A stretch of DNA of 64,000 nucleotides from NCBI RefSeq assembly GCF_947488985.1, contig NZ_CANLBV010000011.1, positions 1 through 64,000 on the forward strand, written 5' to 3'. This stretch comes from an uncultured Vibrio sp. (GTDB taxonomy: Bacteria > Pseudomonadota > Gammaproteobacteria > Enterobacterales > Vibrionaceae). Shown here one piece after another: positions 29,658 to 39,127 of the stretch; the first letter of the stretch is position 1, and the number at the start of each line of letters is the position of its first letter. Made by a program: the position numbers and the translations under genes. Under the pieces are notes generated by a model. The model did no database searches. It saw only the letters and a program-made list of their open reading frames with translations, and was not told where the DNA came from.

Positions 29658-30344
29658 TTATACTGAAACGAGAACGACATCGAGTAATTGCGCGACGCTA
29701 TCCGCGACATAGTCAGGGTTTGATGCTGAAATGGGCTCGCCGTGGTTGTAACCGTAAGTTAGGCCAAACGAGTGGCAACCCGCATTCTTAGCCGCTTTGA
29801 TGTCGTTGCTTGAATCACCAACCATCAGCATCTCCTCCGCTTTCACGTTGTGCTTTTCTAGCAACCAGTTCAGCGCTACTGGGTTCGGTTTTTTCTCTGG
29901 GAAAGAGTCGCCGCCAAGTACATCTACAAAGTACTTATCGATACCGTGTTGTGCCAGAACGTCGGGGACAAACTTCGATGGCTTGTTGGTTACAAGCGCC
30001 AGGGTGAAGCCCGCTTTATGTAGCTCTGCTAGCGTCTCTTTCACCGATAGGTAAAGGTGGCTTAGCTTGTGGCCGCCCTGTTCGTAAAAATCATCAAACA
30101 GGATGCGCGCTTTCTTCAGCAGCTCAGGCTCTAGGCTTGGATCAACGGTTAGGTTGCGGCTGAGTGAACGCCCGATAAGCACGTCTGCACCATTACCTAC
30201 ATAATCGCGAACTTGTTCTTCGCTCACTGAAGGGAAGCCTAACTCCTGACAAGCTTGGTCAGCGGCGACAGCCAAATCAGGCACGCTGTCTAACAAGGTT
30301 CCATCCAAATCAAAGGCAATCAGTTTTATTGAGCTTAATGACAT
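29658..30344 (-). CDS. gph: Phosphoglycolate phosphatase
   Basis: 228-residue HAD hydrolase. Motif I is FDLDGTLLDSV (about 11-21), motif II TNKP (about 118-121), and motif III GDSSNDIKAAKNAG (about 176-189). It removes 2-phosphoglycolate formed by DNA repair. The gap to rpe upstream is 119 nt with two hairpins. Order rpe-gph-trpS matches E. coli. Confidence 0.94.
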   Translation of the reverse strand: MSLSSIKLIAFDLDGTLLDSVPDLAVAADQACQELGFPSVSEEQVRDYVGNGADVLIGRSLSRNLTVDPSLEPELLKKARILFDDFYEQGGHKLSHLYLSVKETLAELHKAGFTLALVTNKPSKFVPDVLAQHGIDKYFVDVLGGDSFPEKKPNPVALNWLLEKHNVKAEEMLMVGDSSNDIKAAKNAGCHSFGLTYGYNHGEPISASNPDYVADSVAQLLDVVLVSV

Positions 30345-30394
30345 CTTACTTTCCTATTAATTATATTCGTCTTATGTGTTGAGCAATAAAACGT

Positions 30395-30452
30395 AAAAAA
30401 GGGGCCAATCAGCCCCTTAATCTAAATTTTTTGATTTTGGGTCAACTGACCC
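30395..30452 (-). terminator. Tandem hairpins between rpe and gph
   Basis: Two stems follow rpe: GGGTC-aact-GACCC (30439-30452) and AAGGGGC / GCCCCTT (30399-30419), the latter followed by TTTTTT on the minus strand. The second is a good rho-independent terminator, so gph may also be read from a promoter in the remaining 50 nt. Confidence 0.75.
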
Positions 30453-30463
30453 TAGTTCTACTT

Positions 30464-31138
30464 TTATGCGTTTACTTTTGCAAGCTCGGCACGCATCTCA
30501 TCAATCACTTCTTTGTAATCTGGTTGATTGAAGATAGCTGAGCCAGCAACGAACATATCTGCACCCGCTTCTGCGATTTCACGAATATTATCAACCTTTA
30601 CACCACCGTCGATTTCTAGGCGAATATCACGACCTGATTCGTCAATCAACTTACGAACAGCACGGAGCTTATCGAGCGTGTGAGGAATGAAAGATTGGCC
30701 GCCGAAACCTGGGTTCACAGACATCAATAGAATCATGTCTACTTTATCCATGATGTAATCTAGGCAAGAGAGTGGTGTTGCTGGGTTTAGAACCACGCCC
30801 GCTTTACAGCCGTGCTCTTTGATCAGTTGTAGAGTGCGATCGATGTGCTCTGATGCTTCAACGTGGAAGGTAATCATTGAAGCACCCGCTTTTGCAAACT
30901 CAGGCACGATGCTGTCGACTGGCTTAACCATTAGGTGAACATCGATAGGAGCAGTAATGCCGTAGTCGCGCAGCGCTTTACAGATAGGTGCGCCAAAAGT
31001 CAGGTTAGGTACGTAGTGGTTGTCCATCACATCGAAGTGCACAACATCAGCACCCGCTGCGAGTACTTTTTCTACGTCTTCACCAAGACGAGCAAAATCT
31101 GCAGACAAAATCGATGGAGCGATTAGAAAATCTTTCAT
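30464..31138 (-). CDS. rpe: Ribulose-phosphate 3-epimerase
   Basis: TIM-barrel enzyme of the pentose phosphate pathway. The ATG at 31138 is chosen because AGAGG lies just upstream and [19 protein letters not shown] is the family opening; this gives 224 residues (E. coli 225). Metal and proton-relay residues are in [15 protein letters not shown] (about 33-47), HLMV and EIDGGV (about 175). It follows dam with a 204-nt gap. Confidence 0.96.
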   Translation of the reverse strand: MKDFLIAPSILSADFARLGEDVEKVLAAGADVVHFDVMDNHYVPNLTFGAPICKALRDYGITAPIDVHLMVKPVDSIVPEFAKAGASMITFHVEASEHIDRTLQLIKEHGCKAGVVLNPATPLSCLDYIMDKVDMILLMSVNPGFGGQSFIPHTLDKLRAVRKLIDESGRDIRLEIDGGVKVDNIREIAEAGADMFVAGSAIFNQPDYKEVIDEMRAELAKVNA

Positions 31139-31342
31139 ACCAAACCTCTTAAGAGTGAGTAAATTGCGAATGTCACCGTCTTGGTGCTCTCTCATACACA
31201 AATACAAGACTCAAGCCCAAGACTATTTGGTGTGCAATTCTACCTAAGCACCTAAGCAGATCCTAGCAGTTCGAAAGATTAGTTTAAGAAAGTATCCGTT
31301 GGTCACTCAATTTAATGAGTTTGGAGGTGATTCTGACCAGAA

Positions 31343-32188
31343 CTATTCCGCTGATGGGTGTTGCTGGTTTTTCTCTTTATGGAAAAGTGCCAGTAACTCA
31401 TCAACTTTATTACGCCCAGCGCCATTACGGCTGATAGTGCGCTTCACCTTCACCACATTCAATTCCGCACCATGATACAAACGACGAGTTAATGTCGTGT
31501 CGTGGTTAGAAATCAACACAGGGATACCACGTTCTGTCGCTGCTTTTTCAGCAACGTCAGCCAGTGCGGCTTGATCATCTAAGCTGAAGCCATTACCTGC
31601 GTAAGAGGTAAAGTTAGCGGTATTTGACAGTGGTGCGTACGGAGGATCGCAGTAAACCACGCAACCTTTACGAGCACGGCTAAAGGTCTCATGGTATCCC
31701 TCACACACGAAAGTGGCCTTTTTCGCTTTTTCAGCAAAAAACTCCAGCTCGGCTTCTGGGAAGTAAGGCTTTTTGTAAGAACCAAACGGAACGTTAAAAC
31801 CGCCTTTCTTGTTGTAGCGACACAGGCCATTGAAGCCAAATCGGTTCATGTACAAGAAAGCAAGTGAGCGATACATAACATTGTCAGTATCGTTGAACTG
31901 AGCTCGGATATCTAAGAAGGCTTCTTTGCGATTGTTCTCAGGACAGAACCAGCGCTTCGCTTCCGTGATATAAGTTTCAGGATCGGTTTTAAGTAGATTG
32001 TACAGGTTGATAAGATCGGGGTTGATGTCAGCCAGCAGGTACTGTTCGTAGTCCGTGTTCAAAAACACAGAACCAGCACCAACAAACGGTTCTACCAATT
32101 TACGAGCAGGTGGCAGGTGACGTTGGATGTCTTCAACTAGGCCATATTTACCACCAGCCCATTTTAGAAAGGCACGCTGCTTTTTCAT
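31343..32188 (-). CDS. dam: DNA adenine methylase (GATC)
   Basis: 281-residue N6-adenine methyltransferase of the alpha group. SAM-binding motif FVGAGSVFLN (about 35-44), catalytic DPPY in VVYCDPPYAPLS (about 181), and the TRD between. It methylates GATC for mismatch-repair strand choice, replication timing and gene control; dam is essential in some vibrios. It follows damX, as in E. coli, in a conserved operon, not a restriction context. Confidence 0.96.
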   Translation of the reverse strand: MKKQRAFLKWAGGKYGLVEDIQRHLPPARKLVEPFVGAGSVFLNTDYEQYLLADINPDLINLYNLLKTDPETYITEAKRWFCPENNRKEAFLDIRAQFNDTDNVMYRSLAFLYMNRFGFNGLCRYNKKGGFNVPFGSYKKPYFPEAELEFFAEKAKKATFVCEGYHETFSRARKGCVVYCDPPYAPLSNTANFTSYAGNGFSLDDQAALADVAEKAATERGIPVLISNHDTTLTRRLYHGAELNVVKVKRTISRNGAGRNKVDELLALFHKEKNQQHPSAE

Positions 32189-32257
32189 TTACTGCTCTAT
32201 CTATCAACACAAAAATAAGGCTGCGGAATGTAACATATTTTGAGGCTAAGCTCAGGG

Positions 32258-33799
32258 TTATTTCGCACGTTCTATCTCTCGATGCACTTGATTCATCGAT
32301 TTTGCCCAAGGTTCCAACTGTTGAAGTGGCTTTGAGAGTGTACTTACCGCATCTCGCGCCACCTGAATCGTTGGGTAATCTTGATAAGTGATGATAAACC
32401 ACTTGGTGTCATTACGATACGTTGGGTAGATACGAACCTTATCCTCTAGTTCATGCTCTTCAATAAAAGATTGCACATCTTCCAATGAGGTCATCGCACT
32501 CAGTTGCAGGGTATAAGCGCGTGGCGAGATGGCTTGCAGCGCTTCACGAGCAAATGAGAAGGTGATGGTCTTAGTTGGAGGCGTTGACTGTGTCAGATTT
32601 GAATCCTCACTAACTGAAAGCTGCGACTCTGTTTCTGCTTCTGTTTCTGCTTCTGCTTCTGCTTCTGCGGCATCAGGCTTCGAGCTCACCGCCGCCCCCG
32701 AATTCTCATCAACGACTGTATCAATCGCACTGGTATCGACGCTTTCAGCTTTATCATCAAGCAAGGCGTCAACCACATCAGAAGTAATCACCACACGCTG
32801 CTGATCTTGCGCAGCCTCGCCGACACTGGCGGTATCTTCCACCACAACCGGCGGCAAAGAGGCACTGTCATCATCTGCGCCTTGATAACGCTGGCCGGAT
32901 TCATATCCATCTTGTTGGTTAACGGCGGTTTGCTGACGACCACTTTCGACCTCAATGGTTGGAATTACCGTCTGTTCAATAGGAACAATAAGAGATTGCG
33001 CTTTATCATCGGGGGTCGGTTGACTGAACATCCACCAATAGCCACCACCAATTAACACCAACAGCAAGGCCACCACAATCGTGATATTGATCGGCGAGCC
33101 AATGATTGAGCGAATAATAATCCTTTTTTCCACTTTCAATTCTCCTAAAGCCATTAACTCACCGGGCAGAGGTTGCGCTTTCTTAAACGCACGACGCACA
33201 CGAGCTTCAGACTCATCATTAACGTATCGAATCACCAGTGATTCAAAGAAATGTTCAGCCTCTGGTTGCGAAAGGTTATCGATTTCAAGATCGATAGGCT
33301 TGTGTTGTTGGCCGTGACTCAGGCGCGTTAATAAAGGGTCTAGGTGGCCAGTTTCCGCGAAGAGAACGACGTTGATCGTCCATTGGGGGTTTGCTTGAGC
33401 TTCCAGCACCAATATCCATAATTCGGAGATGAATAGCTCTGAGAGTCGGTGGGCATCATCAACAACGATAACCACACTGCACGGTTCTCCATCCAGTAAC
33501 CGAATAAGGCTATCTGATAAAGAATCCTGTTGATTGAATAAGGGGTCAGAAACAATTTGGCTAAGAATAAGCGCGCGGCGTTGTTGATCATCTTGGCTTG
33601 GGTGGCAAAGCAGTAAACACTGATTTTTTTCTGTCGACCACGCTTCTAGATAACGCTGAGCTAACCAAGACCGGCCAGATCCCGCTCGACCAGCTACGGT
33701 CACTAGGTTTGAACTAAAGTTGGTTAGAAGCTGTAAGCGCTCTAGCAACTCTACTTGAGACTCTAACTCTAATACTCTTAATTCATGAGCCAAACTCAT
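32258..33799 (-). CDS. damX: DamX, ATPase-like plus SPOR-domain cell-division protein
   Basis: 513 residues, longer than the 428 of E. coli. The N-terminal part has a Walker A-like GRAGSGRSW (about 37-45) and a Walker B-like VVIVVDDAHRL (about 112). One transmembrane helix (about 233-253, ITIVVALLLVLIGGGYW) precedes a long acidic, low-complexity linker with an (AE)n/(TE)n stretch, and a C-terminal SPOR domain (about 430-505) that binds denuded peptidoglycan at the septum. Placed between aroB and dam, as in E. coli. Confidence 0.9.
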   Translation of the reverse strand: MSLAHELRVLELESQVELLERLQLLTNFSSNLVTVAGRAGSGRSWLAQRYLEAWSTEKNQCLLLCHPSQDDQQRRALILSQIVSDPLFNQQDSLSDSLIRLLDGEPCSVVIVVDDAHRLSELFISELWILVLEAQANPQWTINVVLFAETGHLDPLLTRLSHGQQHKPIDLEIDNLSQPEAEHFFESLVIRYVNDESEARVRRAFKKAQPLPGELMALGELKVEKRIIIRSIIGSPINITIVVALLLVLIGGGYWWMFSQPTPDDKAQSLIVPIEQTVIPTIEVESGRQQTAVNQQDGYESGQRYQGADDDSASLPPVVVEDTASVGEAAQDQQRVVITSDVVDALLDDKAESVDTSAIDTVVDENSGAAVSSKPDAAEAEAEAETEAETESQLSVSEDSNLTQSTPPTKTITFSFAREALQAISPRAYTLQLSAMTSLEDVQSFIEEHELEDKVRIYPTYRNDTKWFIITYQDYPTIQVARDAVSTLSKPLQQLEPWAKSMNQVHREIERAK

Positions 33800-33840
33800 T
33801 GGGGATCCCTACTGACAAGGTCAATCAGTAAAACGCTTCA

Positions 33841-33865
33841 GTTGCCTAGGGTTTAGCTAGGCAAC
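33841..33865 (-). other. Hairpin between aroB and damX
   Basis: Perfect 9-bp arms GTTGCCTAG / CTAGGCAAC with a 7-nt loop, 14 nt after the aroB stop. No T-run follows, so mRNA stabilisation or processing is likelier than termination. Confidence 0.6.
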
Positions 33866-33878
33866 CTCACAACCAAAT

Positions 33879-34967
33879 TTAAAGAGTACGGCAGAAGTCA
33901 ATCGCTTGTTTAATGATGTCTTGAGGCACATCTACAACCACTTCAGCAGTACCAATACTTGTTGGTAATACCAGACGCAACTGACCAGATAACACTTTTT
34001 TATCACGCATCATGTGCGTCATAAAATCATCAAAAGACATGCTTTCTGGTGTATGGACTGGTAATTTAGCATTCTTGAGTATCGCTATAATTCGCTCAAG
34101 TTGCTGCTGGGTGATCAGCCCCTGCAATTGCGCCGTTTTCGCTGCCATTACAGTGCCTGAAGACACAGCTTCACCATGTAGCCAATTACCATAGCCTAGT
34201 TCTGCTTCGATCGCATGACCAAATGTATGACCTAGGTTCAATAATGCTCTGATTCCTGACTCTTTTTCATCTAGAGTCACCACTTCTGCCTTAATTGCAC
34301 AACAACGAGCAATTGCGGTAATCAGTGCCTCTTCATCAAGTTGATAAAGTTTCTCTAGATTCTGTTCCAACCAATCAAAGAAGGCTTCATCGTAAATGAT
34401 GCCGTATTTGATTACCTCAGCCATGCCCGCTGCAAACTCACGCTCAGGAAGCGTTGATAAACAGTTAGTATCGATGATCACAGATTTCGGTTGGTAAAAA
34501 GCGCCGATCATATTCTTGCCAAGGGGATGGTTTACTGCGGTTTTACCGCCTACAGAAGAGTCCACTTGAGAAAGAAGGGTCGTTGGGATTTGAATGAAAT
34601 CAATACCACGCTGGTAACAAGCAGCAGCAAAACCGACCAAATCACCAATAACACCACCACCTAAGGCAACCACCACCACATCGCGGCTGTAATTTCCTTC
34701 AAGCATGTAGCTCATCACTGAATTGAACGTTTCAAGGGTTTTATACTGTTCGCCGTCTGGCAACTCTAAAAGAGTGGTTTGACAGCCTACTTGATCCAGT
34801 AGCGATAAAATTTCATTCGCATACAGAGGCGCGACTGTCACATTGCTGATAACAACGACTTTCTGTTTGCTAGATAAAAAGGAAAGGTACGCCGGGTCTT
34901 CAAATAACCCGGCGCCAATAGAGATTGGGTAGCTACGTTCAGCTAGATTGACCGTAATCCGTTCCAT
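33879..34967 (-). CDS. aroB: 3-Dehydroquinate synthase
   Basis: Second enzyme of the shikimate pathway, NAD and metal dependent. 362 residues (E. coli 362). The signature [19 protein letters not shown] (about 103-121) and [20 protein letters not shown] (about 127-146) are intact, as are metal-binding Glu/His residues in GHTFGHAIE (about 261-269). It follows aroK by 25 nt and precedes damX. Confidence 0.96.
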   Translation of the reverse strand: MERITVNLAERSYPISIGAGLFEDPAYLSFLSSKQKVVVISNVTVAPLYANEILSLLDQVGCQTTLLELPDGEQYKTLETFNSVMSYMLEGNYSRDVVVVALGGGVIGDLVGFAAACYQRGIDFIQIPTTLLSQVDSSVGGKTAVNHPLGKNMIGAFYQPKSVIIDTNCLSTLPEREFAAGMAEVIKYGIIYDEAFFDWLEQNLEKLYQLDEEALITAIARCCAIKAEVVTLDEKESGIRALLNLGHTFGHAIEAELGYGNWLHGEAVSSGTVMAAKTAQLQGLITQQQLERIIAILKNAKLPVHTPESMSFDDFMTHMMRDKKVLSGQLRLVLPTSIGTAEVVVDVPQDIIKQAIDFCRTL

Positions 34968-34992
34968 GGGTTTGCTCTCCGAAAAAATGAAC

Positions 34993-35511
34993 TTAACGTT
35001 CTTCTAGCATTTTTACGATCTGGTTGGCTACCACTTTTGCACTTTGATCGTCAGTACGAACTGTATAGTCCGCCACTTCTTCGTATAGTGCGTTGCGCGA
35101 TACCGCTAGATCTTCTAGCACATCACGCGGGTTGTCTGTTTGAAGTAGAGGGCGTTTCTTGTCGCGGTTAGTGCGAGCAAGTTGCTTTTCAATTGTTGTC
35201 TCTAGGTATACAACAATGCCTCGTGCAGATAGACGGTTACGGTTTTCTTTGCTCAGCACTGAACCACCGCCTGTCGCAAGAACAATACCTTGTTCTTCTG
35301 TCAGATCGTTGATTACAGATTCTTCGCGCTTACGGAAACCATCTTCGCCCTCAACATCAAAAACCCATGCGATGTCTGCGCCAGTGCGCTCTTCGATCAC
35401 AGTGTCAGAGTCTAGAAACTCCATATGAAGTTGGGAAGCTAGGTGTCTACCAATTGTACTTTTGCCGGCGCCCATTGGGCCAACAAGAAAAATATTGCGT
35501 TTCTCAGCCAT
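34993..35511 (-). CDS. aroK: Shikimate kinase I
   Basis: 172 residues (E. coli AroK 173). P-loop [12 protein letters not shown] (about 11-22), shikimate-binding D-x-D in LDSDTVIEE (about 35), and the lid with GGGSVL (about 79). Provides shikimate 3-phosphate. The preceding 176-nt gap to pilQ contains an extended stem (35593-35655). Confidence 0.96.
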   Translation of the reverse strand: MAEKRNIFLVGPMGAGKSTIGRHLASQLHMEFLDSDTVIEERTGADIAWVFDVEGEDGFRKREESVINDLTEEQGIVLATGGGSVLSKENRNRLSARGIVVYLETTIEKQLARTNRDKKRPLLQTDNPRDVLEDLAVSRNALYEEVADYTVRTDDQSAKVVANQIVKMLEER

Positions 35512-35592
35512 GTTTTTAGCAGTAATTTACAACGTTAATTCAATGACATCGCCACAAGGTAGGTCAGTACAAGTACTGAAATTAAAAGGCCC

Positions 35593-35655
35593 GTGGCACC
35601 GATTCCTCACAGATAATTCGTGATAAGACCCGAAATTATCAAGGTTAGGTGCCAC
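35593..35655 (-). other. Nested inverted repeat between pilQ and aroK
   Basis: Outer arms GTGGCACC / GGTGCCAC (35593-35600 and 35648-35655) enclose inner arms GATAATT / AATTATC (35612-35618 and 35634-35640). The RNA could fold into one long hairpin with internal loops. No terminator T-run. It may decouple pil and aro expression or be a processing site. Confidence 0.55.
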
Positions 35656-35687
35656 TAATGCAACTTTATTTTTAATCTAATTGTTCA

Positions 35688-37406
35688 TTACTGAATCACA
35701 ACTTTGGGTGTGACAAAAATAAGTAGCTCACTTTTGCCTACATTTTCATAGCTGCGACGGAACAATGCCCCCAAAACGGGCAGGTCTCCCAACAGAGGAA
35801 CTTTATCAACAGTGCTACTCACGCTGTGTTGAAATATCCCGCCAAGCACAACGGTTTCACCATTATTAACAAGTACTTGAGTGCCAATTCTTTGAGTGTC
35901 TATTGCCACTGCTTCCCCGGTTCCTGTTTTTACAACTTGTCCCGGTCTATCTTGAGTCACGCTCAAGTCCAGCACCAAACGGTTATCGGGTGTGATCTGC
36001 GGGGTCACCTTAAGGCTCAATACCGCTTTCTTAAATGCGACCGAGGTCGCACCACTCGAAGAGGACTCTAAATATGGAATTTCTGTACCTTGTTCAATAT
36101 AAGCGGGTTTTTTATTGGTGGTAATTAGGCGTGGGCTGGAGATAATTTCCGCTTTCGACTCTTGTTGTAAAGCAGACAATTCGAGATCAAGCAGCGTCTC
36201 TGAGCCGAGTTTCGCCACTTGAAACGCAATACTTGAAGCATTAGGCGATGTGGCCGCTAGGTTCACGTTGAGGTAGTCATCGATCAAACTGCTGCCACCA
36301 TCATCGTTATATGGGCTAATAGCGGATAAATGGTTACCTTCTACCGAGCCACCAACGGTGAAATCGCCATTGGTTGAGGATACCCCCCAACGCACCCCCA
36401 GTTCATCTAGGTTACCTTCGGTGACGGTGACAATGCGCGCCTCTATCTGCACCTGCTTAACGGGGATATCCAAAGACTCGATGATCCCACGAATCACCGC
36501 AATGTTCTCTTCAAGCTCACGGATAAGCAGTGAATTAGTTCGCTCGTCAATGGTGATCGAGCCACGCTCAGACAACATGCTCACCGCGCCTTCACCGGCA
36601 ATCATATCGGCAATGTCGGTCGCCTTGGCAAAGTTGATCTTGATGATTTCCGATTTAAGCTCCCCCAACTCCTCTTCTAAACGCGATTTCTCTAACGCTT
36701 GTTGCTCTCGAAGGTCGAGCTCTGCTTTTGGGGCGACCAAGATGACATTGCCATCAACACGCTTATCCAACCCTTTCACTTGCAAAATAATATCGAGAAC
36801 TTGCTGCCACGGTACGCCATCTAAGCGTAACGTTAGGTTGCCCGCGACCGAGTCAGACACCACGAGGTTGAAATCGTTATAATCGGCAATAAGCTGCAGG
36901 ACATTACGCACTGGGATATCTTGGAAGTTAATCGATATCAGCTTACCCTCTTGCTCTAGAATGCTTTGCTCGGTTGTTGCTTGATCGATGGCGGGTTGAC
37001 TGATCACCACCTCAATAAAACGCCCCTTGAGATCGTATTGATACTGATAGTCACCGCGGATCGTCGCCAGCAGTCGTGTACTTGGCGTCTCTTGATAGAC
37101 CTCAATCCCTTCCACTGAGGTGGCGAAGTCTTTAACGTCCAACAGATAGACCTTGTCGTCATCGACCTGAGTATTGATTAGCTCGATGCTCACCCCTTCC
37201 TGAGCACGCTGCACATCCACCATTGCCGTGCTGGCTGCGAGCTCAATGATAATGACCGCGTCTTTATCCTTATTCACCCTAAAATCAATATTCTCGAGCT
37301 TATTCGGTGGGCTCTGGGCATAGCTGGACATGCTCGCCATCAACATCACAGGTACTGCTAGACCTTGCAGAGCTTTGGTTATGAACTCATTTATTCCTTT
37401 AATCAT
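35688..37406 (-). CDS. pilQ: Type IV pilus secretin PilQ
   Basis: 572 residues. Signal peptide (cleavage after SSYAQ, about residue 31), an AMIN domain (about 40-130), secretin N-domains (about 160-290, e.g. NFQDIPVRNVLQLIADYNDFNLVVS in part), and the secretin core (about 360-565) with VPLLGDLPVLGALFRR. It forms the outer-membrane channel for the pilus, also used in DNA uptake in vibrios. Shorter than Neisseria PilQ but normal for Vibrio. Last gene of pilMNOPQ. Confidence 0.94.
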   Translation of the reverse strand: MIKGINEFITKALQGLAVPVMLMASMSSYAQSPPNKLENIDFRVNKDKDAVIIIELAASTAMVDVQRAQEGVSIELINTQVDDDKVYLLDVKDFATSVEGIEVYQETPSTRLLATIRGDYQYQYDLKGRFIEVVISQPAIDQATTEQSILEQEGKLISINFQDIPVRNVLQLIADYNDFNLVVSDSVAGNLTLRLDGVPWQQVLDIILQVKGLDKRVDGNVILVAPKAELDLREQQALEKSRLEEELGELKSEIIKINFAKATDIADMIAGEGAVSMLSERGSITIDERTNSLLIRELEENIAVIRGIIESLDIPVKQVQIEARIVTVTEGNLDELGVRWGVSSTNGDFTVGGSVEGNHLSAISPYNDDGGSSLIDDYLNVNLAATSPNASSIAFQVAKLGSETLLDLELSALQQESKAEIISSPRLITTNKKPAYIEQGTEIPYLESSSSGATSVAFKKAVLSLKVTPQITPDNRLVLDLSVTQDRPGQVVKTGTGEAVAIDTQRIGTQVLVNNGETVVLGGIFQHSVSSTVDKVPLLGDLPVLGALFRRSYENVGKSELLIFVTPKVVIQ

Positions 37407-37441
37407 ATTTACATCTCATATCCACATCATGTGACATTGGG

Positions 37442-37960
37442 TTACTTCAGAGCTAGCTTAACGTTGCGCTTATGCCAGCAACCTAAACCATCTGGGAGGG
37501 TTTCATTAATCAGAATATATTGATTGGTGACCTGAGTGACTCGGCCATTGTTTAAACCGATAAACTGACCTTTTTTCACGTTCACTACATTACCGCTTGG
37601 TGTTTGCACTAAACCAAATACGCTCGACCCACTGCCCATCACGCCTTTCAAGCGCAGCTTACTGAGTGAGTATTTTTCTAGTTTACCGTTGCGAGAGCGG
37701 GCTCTTGGCTGCCAACAGTCCTTTTGCACCAAGGGTTGGTTTGGCACAATGGCCTCTTTGGGAAGCTCGAAAGGAGGACGAAAGGCTCGTCGTTGGTAAG
37801 TGGCGGCAGTAAACTCAGAGGCCGGCAGCAGCAGTTCGACTTCTTTTTTTGCTTTCGCTTCGGCCTGCACCACAAAATCTTCCAGTGAGTCTTGATTAGC
37901 TTTGCAGCCAGCCAGTAACAGCACCAAAAAGCTTAGGTAGAACACTCTATTGATCTTCAT
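37442..37960 (-). CDS. pilP: Type IV pilus lipoprotein PilP
   Basis: 172 residues starting MKINRVFYLSFLVLLLAGCK, a lipoprotein signal with lipobox LAGC (Cys about 19). The C-terminal beta-sandwich (about 95-172) has LKGVMGSGSSVFGLVQTPSG typical of PilP. It links inner-membrane PilNO to the PilQ secretin. Its start overlaps pilO by 14 nt. Confidence 0.92.
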   Translation of the reverse strand: MKINRVFYLSFLVLLLAGCKANQDSLEDFVVQAEAKAKKEVELLLPASEFTAATYQRRAFRPPFELPKEAIVPNQPLVQKDCWQPRARSRNGKLEKYSLSKLRLKGVMGSGSSVFGLVQTPSGNVVNVKKGQFIGLNNGRVTQVTNQYILINETLPDGLGCWHKRNVKLALK

Positions 37961-38540
37961 TGTTCACCTCCGGCTTAAACTGATACGTGTATGCTCGAAC
38001 CCTAAAATGCAGCGTGCTGCTTTCTTGGCTAACCCGCTGCCACTTCACATCATCAAAGCTGATGATCCGTGACAACTTAGCGATGGCCGCTGAGAAGTCA
38101 CCAATGTCGTGGTAGTCCCCTGTCAGTTCGATATTGAGAGGAAGCCGATAGAGAAACTCCTTATTCTGCTTCTCCCCCCAATCGATTCGGGTAAAGGTCA
38201 GCGCGTTATCCAAACCGAGCTCATTGACCGAGGCCAACATACTGGCTAGCTCTTTTTGAACCGGTAGCTGCTCTAGCAGGTAATCATAACGGTTGGTTAA
38301 CTCATTCAACTGGCTCTGGAGCTTGGGCAGCGCGGCCACCTTATTGGCTTTGATCCTCAAGGTCGCTTTCAAGGTCTGCTCTTGTTGCTTCATTTTTTGC
38401 AATTCATTATCCAATGGCAGCACATACAGCCAAGTCCCGAGTCCTTGTATCAACACCATCAACACAAAGATCACCAGCAACTGAGGCAGCAGTGGCCAAT
38501 CGGTGATCTCATCAACATCCAGATCTTGAAAGCTAGCCAT
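37947..38540 (-). CDS. pilO: Type IV pilus assembly protein PilO
   Basis: 197 residues with one membrane helix (about 20-42, LPQLLVIFVLMVLIQGLGTW in part), a coiled-coil (about 45-95) and a periplasmic ferredoxin-like domain. It heterodimerises with PilN to form the alignment subcomplex. It overlaps pilN by 1 nt and pilP by 14 nt. The order and size match Vibrio and Pseudomonas. Confidence 0.92.
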   Translation of the reverse strand: MASFQDLDVDEITDWPLLPQLLVIFVLMVLIQGLGTWLYVLPLDNELQKMKQQEQTLKATLRIKANKVAALPKLQSQLNELTNRYDYLLEQLPVQKELASMLASVNELGLDNALTFTRIDWGEKQNKEFLYRLPLNIELTGDYHDIGDFSAAIAKLSRIISFDDVKWQRVSQESSTLHFRVRAYTYQFKPEVNNEDQ

Positions 38541-39127
38541 TATTCCCCCCCCTTGTCGTGAGCGATTGGATTGTCTAGTGACACAGGGCTGAACACAAAG
38601 GAGACCTTGAAGGTTTGGAACTCCTTGTTGAATCGCTGACGGTTATGCACGATAGAGTGCATTTCAACTCCAGTTAGCGATTCAGAACGCTCTAAGTTGT
38701 CGAGCATGGTCGCGAGACGGGCCGTGCTGTCGCTGATCCCCGACAGTTCAATCTCCTGACCATTCATTTTGATTTTATCGACATAGACCCCTTCCGGAAT
38801 GAGCTTCGGCATCAGGTTCATAAAGTCGGTGGTTTTATTGCGGCCAAGCTGTAAGGACTCGACCACTTCCAGCCGAGTCAAGATCGCTTTATGCTCTTGC
38901 TCAGCAACCTTTAGCGATTGAATTTGACGGTCGAGCTTCTCTATGTGCTGTTTGAGGTAATTGAGGCGAGATTGCTGCTGAGATTGTTGCTGATGGAAGT
39001 AGGTACCCGCCGCCCATTGCCCAGTAAGCGCTAGGATCACGCCAAGAATGACGAGGTTGATAAAACGTTTTTTGTGCTGAGCGCGAAGCTCATCGCGCCA
39101 CGGCAGCAGGTTAATTTGATGCAACAT
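38540..39127 (-). CDS. pilN: Type IV pilus assembly protein PilN
   Basis: The ATG at 39127 (MLHQINLLPWRDELR) is preferred to an ATG 27 nt upstream because GGGGGAG sits 4 nt before it and INLLPWR is the PilN signature that docks into PilM. 195 residues: cytoplasmic INLLPWR tail, membrane helix (about 23-42), coiled-coil, periplasmic domain. It overlaps the end of pilM by 17 nt. Confidence 0.94.
   Translation of the reverse strand: MLHQINLLPWRDELRAQHKKRFINLVILGVILALTGQWAAGTYFHQQQSQQQSRLNYLKQHIEKLDRQIQSLKVAEQEHKAILTRLEVVESLQLGRNKTTDFMNLMPKLIPEGVYVDKIKMNGQEIELSGISDSTARLATMLDNLERSESLTGVEMHSIVHNRQRFNKEFQTFKVSFVFSPVSLDNPIAHDKGGE

Noticed and set aside
36358-36882. 174-codon plus-strand open frame opposite pilQ
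   Set aside because: It lies wholly within pilQ, has no ribosome-binding site or recognisable domain, and its Ser/Arg/Thr-rich composition is that of an antisense shadow.
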